Counted from the stretch's first letter, positions 1-8,282 are shown. The stretch: 64,000 bases of DNA from Ruegeria sp. R14_0 (GCF_017743975.1 NZ_JAGHRC010000002.1:62001-126000); one strand, 5' to 3'. The notes: generated from the sequence alone by a model not told the origin. Numbers and translations are program-made.

Positions 1-45
1 ATATTGGTCCCAGACACAGAATCCCTGCCAAAAGGAACCGATGAC

Positions 46-627
46 ATGACCAAGACTATCCTGCATATCGACGCTTCGGCCCGTCGCACCGGATCGGCCA
101 CCCGTGACCTGTCCAACCAGATTGTCGGCCATTTGGGCGCAGAACGCATCATCCGCCGCGATCTGGCCAGCCCTCTGCCCTTGCTGACCGAAGACTGGAT
201 CAACGCCAATTTCACCCCGGCCGATCAGCGCGACGAGGTTCAACGCGACCTGCTGGCCCTGTCGGATGAGCTGGTCAGTGAATTGCAAAACGCCGACACC
301 ATCGTCATCGGGCTGCCAATCTACAACTTTTCGGTGCCTGCGGCCTTCAAGGCCTGGATCGACCTCGTTGCCCGCGCCGGTCTGACCTTTGCTTATTCGG
401 AAAACGGCCCCAAAGGTTTGCTGGAAGGCAAACGCGCGATCCTTGCCATTGCATCAGGCGGCACCGAAGTCGGATCCGAGATCGACTTTGCCACCAACTA
501 TGCCAAGCACGTCATGGGCTTTATTGGCATTCACGATGTGGACGTCGTGGCCGCTGACAGAATGGCGCTGGATGCAGAAGCCGCCCTGGCCAATGCCCAA
601 AAGGCGGTTTTGGAACTGGCCGCCTGA
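46..627 (+). CDS. azoR: FMN-dependent NADH-azoreductase
   Basis: Predicted 193-residue flavodoxin-fold quinone/azo reductase that uses NADH and FMN in the cytoplasm. The start of the protein (TKTILHIDASAR), the INANFTPADQRD stretch and the PAAFKAWIDLVARAGLTF segment are typical of the AzoR/AcpD family, whose members are about 200 residues. The ATG at 46 is preceded by AAAGGAA (31-36) at good spacing. An in-frame TTG at 4 would add 14 residues unlike the family, so it was not used. Physiological substrates are probably quinones. It stands alone ahead of the racemase-like gene. Confidence 0.88.
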   Translation: MTKTILHIDASARRTGSATRDLSNQIVGHLGAERIIRRDLASPLPLLTEDWINANFTPADQRDEVQRDLLALSDELVSELQNADTIVIGLPIYNFSVPAAFKAWIDLVARAGLTFAYSENGPKGLLEGKRAILAIASGGTEVGSEIDFATNYAKHVMGFIGIHDVDVVAADRMALDAEAALANAQKAVLELAA

Positions 628-700
628 TCCGGCTCTGGCCTTTACCTTTTGAAACGTCCAGTCTGCACCCGAACCAAACTTGGCAGACTGGGCGTTTATC

Positions 701-1441
701 ATGAAGAAAATCGGCATTCTGGGCGGCGTTGGCTGGGCCTCGACCGTGGATTACTACCGCGCCATCGCGGAAGGGGCCAGCCGACACTTTGCCGAACGCG
801 GTCATGGGTCCCCCTTACCTATTCCTCCGATGACTATCGAATCCGTGACGCAAGCCAAAACCCGAGCCTTGCGTGGTACTGCTGGGGACGAGGCAAGCTG
901 GGCCGCGTTTGACGCGGTCTTCCGCGAGGCGCTGCTGACGCTGGAAAACGCGGGCTGCGACTTTGGCATCATCGCCTCGAACACGCCGCACGCACGCCTG
1001 CACGCGATCCGGCAGGGCGTCACCATGCCCGTCCTCAGCATTTTTGATGCCACAGCCGAAGCAACCGCATCGACAGGTGCGTCAAAAGCGCTGGTATTGG
1101 GAACCACCGTGACCATGCAGGCCACCAACTACGCAGACCGGTTGGCCGTCGAGGGCATCACGGCCAACGACCGACTGCCCGAGCCGGAGATTGCCGAGAT
1201 GCAGGCGATGATCGACAGCGACTTTTACGGCGGCGCATCCGATAACGCGCACGCACGGCTGCTGGCGTTCTGTGACAAGCACGCCCGCCCGGGCACAGCC
1301 ATTCTGTTGGCGTGCACCGAACTTCCGCTGGCCTTCCCCGACCATCTGGACGACCCTGTGTTCGAGGCGAATGGCCATCTGTTCGTCAACCCATCGGCCG
1401 CGCACGTGGCGGCCACGCTAAAAGAGGCATTGCGGGACTAA
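701..1441 (+). CDS. Aspartate/glutamate racemase family protein
   Basis: 246-residue protein of the Asp/Glu racemase superfamily, which invert amino-acid stereochemistry with two opposed acid/base residues and no cofactor. The N-terminus (KKIGILGGVGWAST) and the C-terminal LLACTELPLAF block around Cys205 are clear. The first catalytic position, usually Cys in a CNT motif, reads SNT here (Ser93), so a two-Cys mechanism is not possible; E. coli YgeA-type enzymes are known to carry Thr at this place. The ATG at 701 directly begins the family's conserved sequence. The gene ends one base before the stop of the convergent proX. The substrate is unknown. Confidence 0.82.
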   Translation: MKKIGILGGVGWASTVDYYRAIAEGASRHFAERGHGSPLPIPPMTIESVTQAKTRALRGTAGDEASWAAFDAVFREALLTLENAGCDFGIIASNTPHARLHAIRQGVTMPVLSIFDATAEATASTGASKALVLGTTVTMQATNYADRLAVEGITANDRLPEPEIAEMQAMIDSDFYGGASDNAHARLLAFCDKHARPGTAILLACTELPLAFPDHLDDPVFEANGHLFVNPSAAHVAATLKEALRD

Positions 1442-1972
1442 TCAGGGAAGCCAGTTAATTTCGCACTCGATCCGGTCAAAGAATGCCATCAGATCGTCGC
1501 GCGTCATGGCAACAGTCCGGTCGTTGACCAGCGGGTGCATATAAATGACGTCTGCTGTCCGGGCAGAGGCGTCCATGAAGAACCGCACGTCGTTTTGCAC
1601 CCCATTGATCATCGCCAGAGGGCTAACCGCACCGGGACGAATGCCGAGGTTCTGCAACAACCGATCCGCCGATCCAAAGGACAGGCTGCCGACGCCCAAT
1701 TCTGCACCCAACGCTTTCAGATCAATCTCGCGGCTTTGTTCCAGCGTCACCAGATAGTTTCGCTTTTTCCTGTCCCGCAGGTATAGGTTCTTCAGGCGAA
1801 GAGCGTTTTCGCCCGGCACCATGAACTGATCCTCAACCGACATTGCCTCCTCAACCGTGCGCAGTGGCACGTGAGTATGCAGCCGAAACGCCAGCCCCCA
1901 CGCGTCCAGTTGCGCCAAGAGCGCGTCAGAGCTGAGCGGCAGCGTATCCTGAAAAGCAGATGATGCGTCCAT
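1442..1972 (-). CDS. proX: Prolyl-tRNA deacylase / YbaK family editing protein (ProX-like)
   Basis: 176-residue freestanding editing domain of the YbaK/INS superfamily. Members hydrolyse mischarged Ala- or Cys-tRNA(Pro). The sequence shows the family's THVPLRTVEEA, KNLYLRDRKKRNYLVTLE and FGSADRLLQNLGIRPGAVSPLAMIN blocks. The start at 1972 has a strong AGGAGG ribosome site 6 bases upstream; the longer reading from 2005 lacks one. It is convergent with the racemase-like gene with no gap between the stop codons. Function is well supported by family; the exact tRNA substrate is inference. Confidence 0.86.
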   Translation of the reverse strand: MDASSAFQDTLPLSSDALLAQLDAWGLAFRLHTHVPLRTVEEAMSVEDQFMVPGENALRLKNLYLRDRKKRNYLVTLEQSREIDLKALGAELGVGSLSFGSADRLLQNLGIRPGAVSPLAMINGVQNDVRFFMDASARTADVIYMHPLVNDRTVAMTRDDLMAFFDRIECEINWLP

Positions 1973-2060
1973 GGGAACCTCCTGTTGGATGCGCTCATCG
2001 CCCAACGCGAGGACGAATTCAAGCCACGACAGTGCCAGAATTCGGTGTTAGCGTGCCGCC

Positions 2061-2579
2061 ATGAAAGTGACGCGCAATACCCCCGACCAATTGATCCTGT
2101 CCAACACGCCCTGGTTCATCGGCATCTCGCTGGTAATCTTCATCCTCATCTTTTTCGGTGTCGGCCTGTTTATGGTCAGCGAAGGCGGCGAGGGCGTTTT
2201 GTTTGGCATCTTCTTTGCCCTGTTCGGTGGCGGGATGGGGATCGGCGCGTTCTGCGTCTTTGTGCGCCGCGTTCAGGTCATATTGGACCGCAACAGCAAT
2301 AGCATTTTGATCCGTCGCCAATCGGTCTTTGGCTATGACACCGTAGAACATGAGCTGTCGAACTTGTCCCATGCCGAGGTGGAAACCGCCAGGCCGCGCC
2401 GCGACAGGACCACGTCCAAGATGCATCGTCCCGTTCTGATCCTGGAAACAGGCATGAGCGCTGGTCGCCACCCGATTGTCGAAGCTTATGTCAGCGGACA
2501 CGGCGCGCACCGGCTGGTGGATGCCGTCAATGGCTGGCTGCCCGCGCGCAAGGTTGACTCTGCCAGCCAATCGGCCTAA
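2061..2579 (+). CDS. Small membrane protein of unknown function
   Basis: 172-residue protein that I do not recognise. It has two hydrophobic segments (about residues 18-39 and 45-66), the second followed by the basic cluster RRVQ, then a soluble C-terminal domain of about 100 residues rich in beta-type sequence (VILDRNSNSILIRRQSVFGYDT). This layout resembles small proteins with a PH-like cytoplasmic domain behind two membrane helices, but that is only an impression. It precedes ffh on the same strand, separated by 160 bases with several hairpins. Confidence 0.6.
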   Translation: MKVTRNTPDQLILSNTPWFIGISLVIFILIFFGVGLFMVSEGGEGVLFGIFFALFGGGMGIGAFCVFVRRVQVILDRNSNSILIRRQSVFGYDTVEHELSNLSHAEVETARPRRDRTTSKMHRPVLILETGMSAGRHPIVEAYVSGHGAHRLVDAVNGWLPARKVDSASQSA

Positions 2580-2593
2580 ATCGCCGCAAACAT

Positions 2594-2715
2594 CCGGAAG
2601 CGTCTGATCTTCCGGTCCCTTGAGTCGTTCAGGGATCGCCCCCCACCAGCGAGTTTCGCCCGTGGGGGCAATTGTGTATTTAACCGGTGTTTCCTACCTA
2701 GGAAGTGCCACCAGA
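2594..2715 (+). promoter_or_regulatory. Hairpin-rich leader upstream of ffh
   Basis: Several inverted repeats lie in the 160-base gap before ffh: CCGGAAG (2594-2600) with CTTCCGG (2609-2615); CCCCCAC (2640-2646) with GTGGGGG (2662-2668), enclosing an inner GCGA/TCGC stem (2649-2652, 2656-2659); and TTCCTA (2691-2696) with TAGGAA (2699-2704). None is followed by a run of T, so they are not ordinary terminators. They could form a structured 5' leader of the ffh mRNA or a small RNA; I do not recognise a known family. Confidence 0.4.
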
Positions 2716-2739
2716 TAACCGGCTAAGGAGGCCGAAGGC

Positions 2740-4245
2740 ATGTTTGAAAATCTATCCGAACGCCTCTCTGGCGTCTTTGATCGGCTGACCAAACAGGGTG
2801 CTCTGTCCGAAGAAGACGTCAAAACCGCCCTGCGAGAGGTTCGGGTTGCGCTGCTTGAGGCTGACGTCTCGCTGCCGGTTGCCCGCGAATTCGTTAAGAA
2901 AGTGCAGGATCAGGCCACTGGTCAGGCCGTCACCAAATCGGTCACCCCCGGTCAGCAGGTCGTCAAAATCGTCCACGATGCGTTGGTGGATGTGTTGCGC
3001 GGCGAAGAAGATCCCGGCGCGCTGAAGATCGACAACCCGCCTGCACCGATCCTGATGGTTGGCCTTCAGGGCTCGGGTAAGACGACCACAACCGGGAAAC
3101 TGGCGAAGCGCCTGAAAGAGAAAGAGGGCAAAAAGGTCCTGATGGCCTCGCTCGACGTCTATCGCCCGGCGGCGATGGATCAGCTTGCTGTGCTGGGCAC
3201 GCAGGTCGGCGTGGATACGCTGCCGATCGTTCCCGGCCAGAAACCCGTAGATATCGCTAAGCGCGCCAAGCAACAGGCGACGCTGGGCGGCTATGACGTC
3301 TACATGCTCGACACCGCGGGCCGTCTGCACATCGACGAAGTCCTGATGGACGAGGTCGAGCAGGTCCGCAACGCGGTTGACCCGCGCGAGACCCTGCTGG
3401 TCGTCGACGGCCTGACCGGTCAGGTCGCTGTTGAGGTGGCCGAAGAGTTCGACGCCAAGGTTGGCATTTCTGGCGTGGTTCTGACCCGGATGGATGGTGA
3501 CGGCCGCGGCGGTGCGGCGCTGTCGATGCGCGCTGTTACCGGCAAACCGATCCGTTTTGTCGGTCTGGGCGAGAAGATGGATGCGCTCGAAACCTTCGAG
3601 CCGGACCGGATCGCGGGACGTATTCTGGGCATGGGCGACATCGTTGCTCTGGTCGAAAAAGCCCAGGAAACGATGGAGATGGAACAGACCGAGCGCATGA
3701 TGAAGCGCATGGTCAAGGGTCAGTTCAACATGAACGACCTGAAGATGCAGCTGGAACAGATGATCCAGATGGGCGGCATGCAGGGCATGATGGGCATGAT
3801 GCCGGGCATGAACAAGATGGCCAAACAGATGGATCAGGCCGGTCTGGACGACAAAATCCTGCGCCAGCAGATCGCCATGATCCAGTCCATGACCAAACGC
3901 GAACGCGCCAACCCTCAGTTGCTGCAGGCCAGCCGCAAGAAACGGATTGCCGCTGGTTCGGGGATGGAGGTCAGCGACCTCAACAAACTGCTCAAGATGC
4001 ACCGGCAGATGTCGGACATGATGAAGAAGATGGGCAAGATGGGCAAAGGCAAGATGCTGAAACAGGCCATGAAGGGCATGTTCGGTAAAGGCGGCCCCAG
4101 CCCCGAGGAAATGGCAGCGGGCATGGACCCCAAGGCGTTGGAACAGGCGGCCAAGGCGATGGGCGGCAAGATGCCCGGCATGCCCGGAATGGGCGGCGGC
4201 ATGGCTCTGCCTCCGGGCCTCAGCGGGTTTGGCAAGAAGAAGTAA
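2740..4245 (+). CDS. ffh: Signal recognition particle protein Ffh (SRP54)
   Basis: 501-residue GTPase that binds 4.5S RNA and the signal sequence of nascent membrane proteins and docks with FtsY. The N-terminal helical bundle is followed by the G domain with GLQGSGKTTTTGKLA (P-loop), DVYRPAAMDQL, DTAGRL and TRMDGDGRGGAALS. The C-terminal M domain is very rich in methionine (repeated GMQGMMGMMPGM-type sequence), ending in a Gly/Met tail. The ATG at 2740 follows AAGGAGG (2725-2731). It heads a cluster that continues with two acetyltransferases, aroQ and rpsP. Confidence 0.97.
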   Translation: MFENLSERLSGVFDRLTKQGALSEEDVKTALREVRVALLEADVSLPVAREFVKKVQDQATGQAVTKSVTPGQQVVKIVHDALVDVLRGEEDPGALKIDNPPAPILMVGLQGSGKTTTTGKLAKRLKEKEGKKVLMASLDVYRPAAMDQLAVLGTQVGVDTLPIVPGQKPVDIAKRAKQQATLGGYDVYMLDTAGRLHIDEVLMDEVEQVRNAVDPRETLLVVDGLTGQVAVEVAEEFDAKVGISGVVLTRMDGDGRGGAALSMRAVTGKPIRFVGLGEKMDALETFEPDRIAGRILGMGDIVALVEKAQETMEMEQTERMMKRMVKGQFNMNDLKMQLEQMIQMGGMQGMMGMMPGMNKMAKQMDQAGLDDKILRQQIAMIQSMTKRERANPQLLQASRKKRIAAGSGMEVSDLNKLLKMHRQMSDMMKKMGKMGKGKMLKQAMKGMFGKGGPSPEEMAAGMDPKALEQAAKAMGGKMPGMPGMGGGMALPPGLSGFGKKK

Positions 4246-4302
4246 CGTGGCATTCGCCCCCTGCATATCCCTGCGCGCATGCGCCAAACCGGAGGTTCTG
4301 CA

Positions 4303-4893
4303 ATGACCTTCCGGTTCGAAGCTGCGCCGAATGCTCAGGGGGCGGAACTGGCGGCTCGGGTGGCAGGTGCCGTACCGACGTTGGAAACCGAGCGTCTGGT
4401 TCTGCGTGCGCCGCAATTGTCGGATTTCGACACCTATGCTCAGATCGTTGCCAGCCCTCGCGCGCGATATCTGACGGTCATGTCGCGCGAGGATGCGTGG
4501 TATGATTTCGCCCAGATGGTCGCAATCTGGTCGCTACGTGGCCACGGTATGTGGTCGGTTTGCGCCAAGAACAATGCACAGCTGCTGGGTTTTGTCGTGC
4601 TCGGGTTCGAGCCGGAAGACCCCGAGCCAGAGCTCGGCTTCATTTTCACCGAAGCCGGTGAGGGACAGGGTTACGCGTTCGAAGCTGCCTCTGCCGCGCG
4701 GGATTTTGCGTTCGACCAGCTCGGATGGGATACGCTCGCCAGTTTTGTCGTCAAAGGCAACGAACGCTCAGCGCGTCTGGCGGAAAGGCTTGGCGCGTTT
4801 GTTGAACGCGAAATTGTCGAAGAGGACGGCGTTACGTTGGTTTATCGTCACCTCTCAGCCGATGGTGACGGTGGGATGGAGGCATACGCATGA
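4303..4893 (+). CDS. GNAT family N-acetyltransferase (RimJ/RimL type)
   Basis: 196-residue acetyl-CoA-dependent N-acetyltransferase. It shows the RimJ/RimL pattern: TLETERLVLRAPQLSDF near the N-terminus, then ELGFIFTEAGEGQGYAFEA (motif A, acetyl-CoA binding) and NERSARLAERLGAFVER (motif B). The start at 4303 has GGAGG at 4291-4295; the upstream in-frame ATG at 4279 lacks a site. Its stop overlaps the start of the next acetyltransferase (ATGA at 4890), so the two are translationally coupled. The substrate is unknown; the location between ffh and rpsP suggests a protein or ribosomal target, but this is inference. Confidence 0.85.
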   Translation: MTFRFEAAPNAQGAELAARVAGAVPTLETERLVLRAPQLSDFDTYAQIVASPRARYLTVMSREDAWYDFAQMVAIWSLRGHGMWSVCAKNNAQLLGFVVLGFEPEDPEPELGFIFTEAGEGQGYAFEAASAARDFAFDQLGWDTLASFVVKGNERSARLAERLGAFVEREIVEEDGVTLVYRHLSADGDGGMEAYA

Positions 4894-5441
4894 CCTCGTA
4901 CATCATTCCTACCGTTGAAACCGAAAACCTGATCCTGCGCGCGCCGCAGGAAGGCGACCTACCTGCGATGACGGCTTTCTTCTCATCCGAACGCAGCCAC
5001 ATGGTCGGCGGCCCAAAAACTCCGATCGAGGCCTGGCGGTCGTTGCTGGGTCGGTTCGGGCATTGGGCCATCATGGGATATGGCGGCTGGCACATCGTCG
5101 AGAAGGCCAGCGGAGCTTTCGCGGGCTGGACCGGGATCATTAACGCGCCGGGCTGGGACGAACCCGAATTGGGATGGGTTGTGTTCGAAGGGTTCGAAGG
5201 CAAAGGCATCGCCTTCGAAGCGGCCACCGCCGCCCGCGCCTATGCCGCCCAGCATCAGGGTATCAATGGTCCGATCTCGTACATCGCCCACCAGAATAAC
5301 CGCTCGCGTGCGTTGGCCGAGCGCCTTGGCGCTGCTTACGAGCGTGAAGGCGAGGTGATGGGCGAACGCTGCCAGGTCTGGCGGCATCCGAAACTCGATA
5401 TTTCTGACACCGCTCCGACGACCGAAAGGACCAGCCAATGA
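4890..5441 (+). CDS. GNAT family N-acetyltransferase, second copy
   Basis: 183-residue paralogue of the preceding gene, with the same TVETENLILRAPQEGD N-terminus, ELGWVVFEGFEGKGIAFEA acetyl-CoA loop and NNRSRALAERLGAAYER motif B. It overlaps its neighbours at both ends by four bases (ATGA at 4890 and 5438), so the run acetyltransferase - acetyltransferase - aroQ is tightly coupled. The pair probably arose by tandem duplication and has since diverged. The substrate cannot be told from sequence. Confidence 0.85.
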   Translation: MTSYIIPTVETENLILRAPQEGDLPAMTAFFSSERSHMVGGPKTPIEAWRSLLGRFGHWAIMGYGGWHIVEKASGAFAGWTGIINAPGWDEPELGWVVFEGFEGKGIAFEAATAARAYAAQHQGINGPISYIAHQNNRSRALAERLGAAYEREGEVMGERCQVWRHPKLDISDTAPTTERTSQ

Positions 5442-5734
5442 CCAACCCTGTGACACAGGCTGCGACGTTGCTGAAAGAACATCGCGAAAGCATCGACCGG
5501 CTGGACGCGATCCTTGTCTATACGCTGGGCGAGCGGTTCAAGCATACGCAAGCCGTTGGTAAGCTGAAAGCGGCACACGACCTTCCCCCGTCCGACCCCT
5601 CGCGCGAGGCCGCGCAGATCGCACGGTTAGAAGACCTGGCGAAAGAGGCCGATCTGGACCCCGATTTCGCCAAGGCTTTCCTGAATTTCATCATTCAGGA
5701 AGTCATCCGACACCACAAGAAACATCAGAATTAA
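5438..5734 (+). CDS. aroQ: Chorismate mutase, AroQ class
   Basis: 98-residue all-helical chorismate mutase, converting chorismate to prephenate for phenylalanine and tyrosine synthesis. The AroQ landmarks are RESIDRLDAILVYTLGERF (RxxIDxxD start), TQAVGKLKA with the conserved Lys, and a C-terminal helix FIIQEVIRHHKKHQ. The size matches stand-alone AroQ proteins. It overlaps the upstream acetyltransferase by four bases and lies 43 bases before rpsP. Confidence 0.88.
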   Translation: MTNPVTQAATLLKEHRESIDRLDAILVYTLGERFKHTQAVGKLKAAHDLPPSDPSREAAQIARLEDLAKEADLDPDFAKAFLNFIIQEVIRHHKKHQN

Positions 5735-5777
5735 CCGGAAACGATCCCGGTAAACGCCATCTAAAGGAGATACCACC

Positions 5778-6167
5778 ATGGCAATGAAAATTCGTCTCGC
5801 CCGCGGCGGCTCGAAAAAGCGTCCCTTCTATCGCATCGTTGCGGCTGACAGCCGCATGCCCCGCGACGGCCGTTTCATCGAGAAGCTGGGCACCTACAAC
5901 CCGCTGCTGCCGAAAGACAGCGAAGAGCGCGTGAAAATGAACATGGAGCGCGTTCAGTACTGGCTGGACCAGGGTGCCCAGCCCACCGACCGTATCGCAC
6001 GTATGCTGGAAGCTGCCGGTACACGTGACAAGGCCGAGCGCAACAACCCCAACAAGGGTACCCCGGGCAAGAAAGCGCAGGAGCGCGCTGAAGAGAAAGC
6101 TGCAAAGGCTGCTGAAGCCGCCGAAGCAGCTGCTGCACCGGCTGAAGAAGCTGCGGCAGAAGAATAA
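5778..6167 (+). CDS. rpsP: 30S ribosomal protein S16
   Basis: 129-residue ribosomal protein S16. The conserved core [37 protein letters not shown] and the [15 protein letters not shown] block fill the first 80 or so residues. The remainder is an alanine/glutamate-rich low-complexity tail, common in alphaproteobacterial S16. The ATG at 5778 follows AAAGGAG (5763-5769). Confidence 0.97.
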   Translation: MAMKIRLARGGSKKRPFYRIVAADSRMPRDGRFIEKLGTYNPLLPKDSEERVKMNMERVQYWLDQGAQPTDRIARMLEAAGTRDKAERNNPNKGTPGKKAQERAEEKAAKAAEAAEAAAAPAEEAAAEE

Positions 6168-6179
6168 GCAGGCGGACGC

Positions 6180-6815
6180 GTGCAGGATCAGACTTTCACC
6201 GACGATTTTCGCACGCAGTTTGAACTGCTGATGCGGCTCCGGCGCGATGTGCGCCGGTTCCGTACAGATCCCGTGGACGAGGCGGTACTGATGCGCTGCC
6301 TCGACACGTTTCGACTGGCCCCTTCTGTAGGGCTCAGCGAACCCTGGCGCGTCATTCGCGTCGAAAGCGAAGCGGCACGCGCTGCAGCGCTGAAGAATTT
6401 CCAAAACGCCAATGAACAGGCCCTTGCAGGCTATTCCGGCGACAAGGCGCTGAAATACAGTCGCCTGAAACTGTCCGGCATGCAGGAAGCGCCCGTTCAA
6501 CTGGCGGTTTTCTCGGACGAAAGCACCAACAAAGGCCTGGGTCTGGGCGCGGGCACGATGCCCGAGATGCGCCGCTATTCGGTTGTTGCCGCGATCACCT
6601 TGTTCTGGCTGGCCTTGCGGGCTGAAGGGCTGGGCCTGGGCTGGGTTTCGATCCTGGATCCCGAACAGATGAAACACGACCTGGATGTACCGGACGACTG
6701 GTCTCTGGTCGGCTATTACTGCGTGGGCTGGCCCGAAGAAATGTCGGAACGACCCGAGCTTGAGCGCGCAGGCTGGGAAAAGCGCAACGCGCGTTTGCAT
6801 CTGGAAACGCGATAA
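6180..6815 (+). CDS. bluB: 5,6-dimethylbenzimidazole synthase (BluB)
   Basis: 211-residue nitroreductase-fold flavoprotein matching BluB, which fragments reduced FMN with oxygen to make the lower ligand of vitamin B12. Landmarks are RRDVRRFRTDPVDE, the APSVGLSEPWRVIRV block, GLGLGWVSILDPEQM and YYCVGWPEE. Translation starts at a GTG (6180), 12 bases after the rpsP stop. The gene sits inside a ribosomal operon, away from any cobalamin genes in this window and with no B12 riboswitch in front of it. A general nitroreductase is the alternative but the BluB signature is strong. Confidence 0.85.
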   Translation: MQDQTFTDDFRTQFELLMRLRRDVRRFRTDPVDEAVLMRCLDTFRLAPSVGLSEPWRVIRVESEAARAAALKNFQNANEQALAGYSGDKALKYSRLKLSGMQEAPVQLAVFSDESTNKGLGLGAGTMPEMRRYSVVAAITLFWLALRAEGLGLGWVSILDPEQMKHDLDVPDDWSLVGYYCVGWPEEMSERPELERAGWEKRNARLHLETR

Positions 6816-6821
6816 AGTCAG

Positions 6822-6971
6822 ATGTTTGGACTGATACGACTTCCCATCCTTTTGCTGATCGCATTTATTGTCGGAGTGTTTTTCGAACGCTCGAACCAGC
6901 GCGAGGCGTGCGCTACGCGCGGCGACTGGCAGGACGGGCTATGTGTGACGACGGAAGGGCCAAATGACTGA
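6822..6971 (+). CDS. 49-residue single-span membrane protein
   Basis: Small open reading frame starting at ATG 6822, six bases after the bluB stop, and ending inside rimM (8-base overlap). The product has one hydrophobic helix (residues 4-21, [18 protein letters not shown]) followed by a short polar tail with two cysteines (Cys30 and Cys41) and the motif [10 protein letters not shown]. Paired cysteines next to a Gly-Asp-Trp turn suggest a small extracytoplasmic disulfide loop. Its tight packing between bluB and rimM and clear membrane-protein composition argue that it is real; no function is known to me. Confidence 0.6.
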   Translation: MFGLIRLPILLLIAFIVGVFFERSNQREACATRGDWQDGLCVTTEGPND

Positions 6972-7467
6972 TCTGATCTGCGTGGGCACACTTGCCGGGT
7001 CATACGGCGTGCGTGGCGAAGTGCGGTTAAAAAGCTATTGCGCCATCCCCGAAGACATCGAAGCCTATTCGCCGCTGACTGATGAGCATGGCAAAGAACG
7101 CTATCCTTTGGTTCTGACCAAGGCGATTAAGAACGGGTTTGCCGCCCGTCTGGGCGGCATTGAGACCAAGGAACAGGCCGACGAGTTGAAGGGCCTGCGC
7201 CTGTTTGCACGGCGTGATCAGCTGCCATCTTTGCCGGATGACGAATTCTACCACACCGATCTGATCGGGCTTGAGGTTTACGATACAGGTGGCGCATTGC
7301 TGGGCCGGGTCAAATCGGTGCAGAACCACGGCGCGGCGGATCTGCTGGAATTGCACGGGCCGGGTTTGAAAGCCACCGTCTTGCTGCCCTTCACGCTGGA
7401 GGCTGTTCCGACAGTCGATCTGGACAAAGGCCGCATCATCGCAGACCCGCCCGAAGGGCTGATCTGA
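6964..7467 (+). CDS. rimM: Ribosome maturation factor RimM
   Basis: 167-residue 16S rRNA-processing/30S assembly factor that binds ribosomal protein S19. The N-terminal RimM domain ([21 protein letters not shown]) and the C-terminal PRC-barrel ([16 protein letters not shown]... [17 protein letters not shown]) are both complete. It overlaps the upstream 49-residue gene by 8 bases and its stop shares a base with the start of the next gene (TGATG at 7465-7469), showing translational coupling. Confidence 0.95.
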   Translation: MTDLICVGTLAGSYGVRGEVRLKSYCAIPEDIEAYSPLTDEHGKERYPLVLTKAIKNGFAARLGGIETKEQADELKGLRLFARRDQLPSLPDDEFYHTDLIGLEVYDTGGALLGRVKSVQNHGAADLLELHGPGLKATVLLPFTLEAVPTVDLDKGRIIADPPEGLI

Positions 7468-8282
7468 TGCGGCGTGTTCTGCTGCATTTGGGATTCCACA
7501 AGACCGGAACCACTGCGGCACAGTCGTTTCTGTATGAAAACCGTGAGCTGATCTGGCCGCATTTTGCCCTGATGTTGCCCTACAAGACGCGCAAGCTTGG
7601 CTTGTCAAATGCCGCTACACGGCACTCTATCTACGGCACGCTGGGCACTCTGTCCGACTTCAGCAAGCAACTGCGGGATTATCTGGCCACGCGCAATTTT
7701 GGCACACGGCGCGGCCTGATCCTGAGCGAAGAGAATTTCAGTGGCCTACGCCCCAGCCGCAACATCGACCAAGGCTATGCAGCAGCGCCGGATCTGGCCG
7801 CTTGTGTGGTTGACGCGGTACACGACCGGTTCGCAGGCCAGGAGGTCGACATCACGATCTACCTGTCCCTGCGCCAGCGCGGTTCCTGGCTGCGCAGCCT
7901 TTGGGCGCATGACCTTGAAAGAACCCGTGAGGTTCAGGACTTTGAGGCGTTCCGCGAGAACATGGATCACCTGCCCTCACTTGAGGACACCGTTGAAGAC
8001 ATCCGCCAAAAGCTGCCCACAGTCAAAGTCACCGTAGATTGGCTGGAGGAGATGCAGTTGCGCCGTTTTGGTTCCGGCACACCCTTTGCCGAGTTCCTGA
8101 ACCTGCCGCGAGAAAAGGCCGGACAGTTGGGGCCGCCCACAAAGATCAACACGCGCCTGCCCGAAGATGTACTGGCCGAGTTGCTGGTGCTGAACCGATC
8201 CCGGCTGGACGAAGCCGCGCTGACCCTGCAAAAGGCCGAGGTAATTGAACAGGCGAAAAACGCGATGGTCGGCACGACATGA
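7467..8282 (+). CDS. Sulfotransferase-fold protein between rimM and trmD
   Basis: 271-residue protein with a sulfotransferase-type nucleotide loop at residues 5-16 (LLHLGFHKTGTT), the site that holds the 5'-phosphosulfate of PAPS in that superfamily. A second segment, IYLSLRQRGSWLRSLW, resembles the region that contacts the 3'-phosphate. The rest is not conserved in any way I recognise. It overlaps rimM by one base and trmD by four (ATGA at 8279), so it is embedded in the RNA-maturation operon. Whether it transfers sulfate, and to what, cannot be told; a role tied to ribosome or tRNA maturation is speculative. Confidence 0.65.
   Translation: MRRVLLHLGFHKTGTTAAQSFLYENRELIWPHFALMLPYKTRKLGLSNAATRHSIYGTLGTLSDFSKQLRDYLATRNFGTRRGLILSEENFSGLRPSRNIDQGYAAAPDLAACVVDAVHDRFAGQEVDITIYLSLRQRGSWLRSLWAHDLERTREVQDFEAFRENMDHLPSLEDTVEDIRQKLPTVKVTVDWLEEMQLRRFGSGTPFAEFLNLPREKAGQLGPPTKINTRLPEDVLAELLVLNRSRLDEAALTLQKAEVIEQAKNAMVGTT

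Noticed and set aside
2594..2668. 4.5S SRP RNA gene next to ffh
   Set aside because: Hairpins are present but the conserved SRP RNA tip (GGAA tetraloop with asymmetric internal loops) was not recognised.
2752..4416. 554-codon minus-strand open frame over ffh
   Set aside because: It is the mirror of the ffh gene, with a histidine/leucine-rich composition unlike a protein; ffh on the plus strand is unambiguous.
6120..6200. Cobalamin riboswitch controlling bluB
   Set aside because: bluB begins 12 bases after rpsP, with no room for a riboswitch of about 200 bases and no B12-box sequence seen.
5703..6800. 365-codon minus-strand frame over rpsP and bluB
   Set aside because: Composition is low-complexity and it covers two well-supported genes on the other strand.
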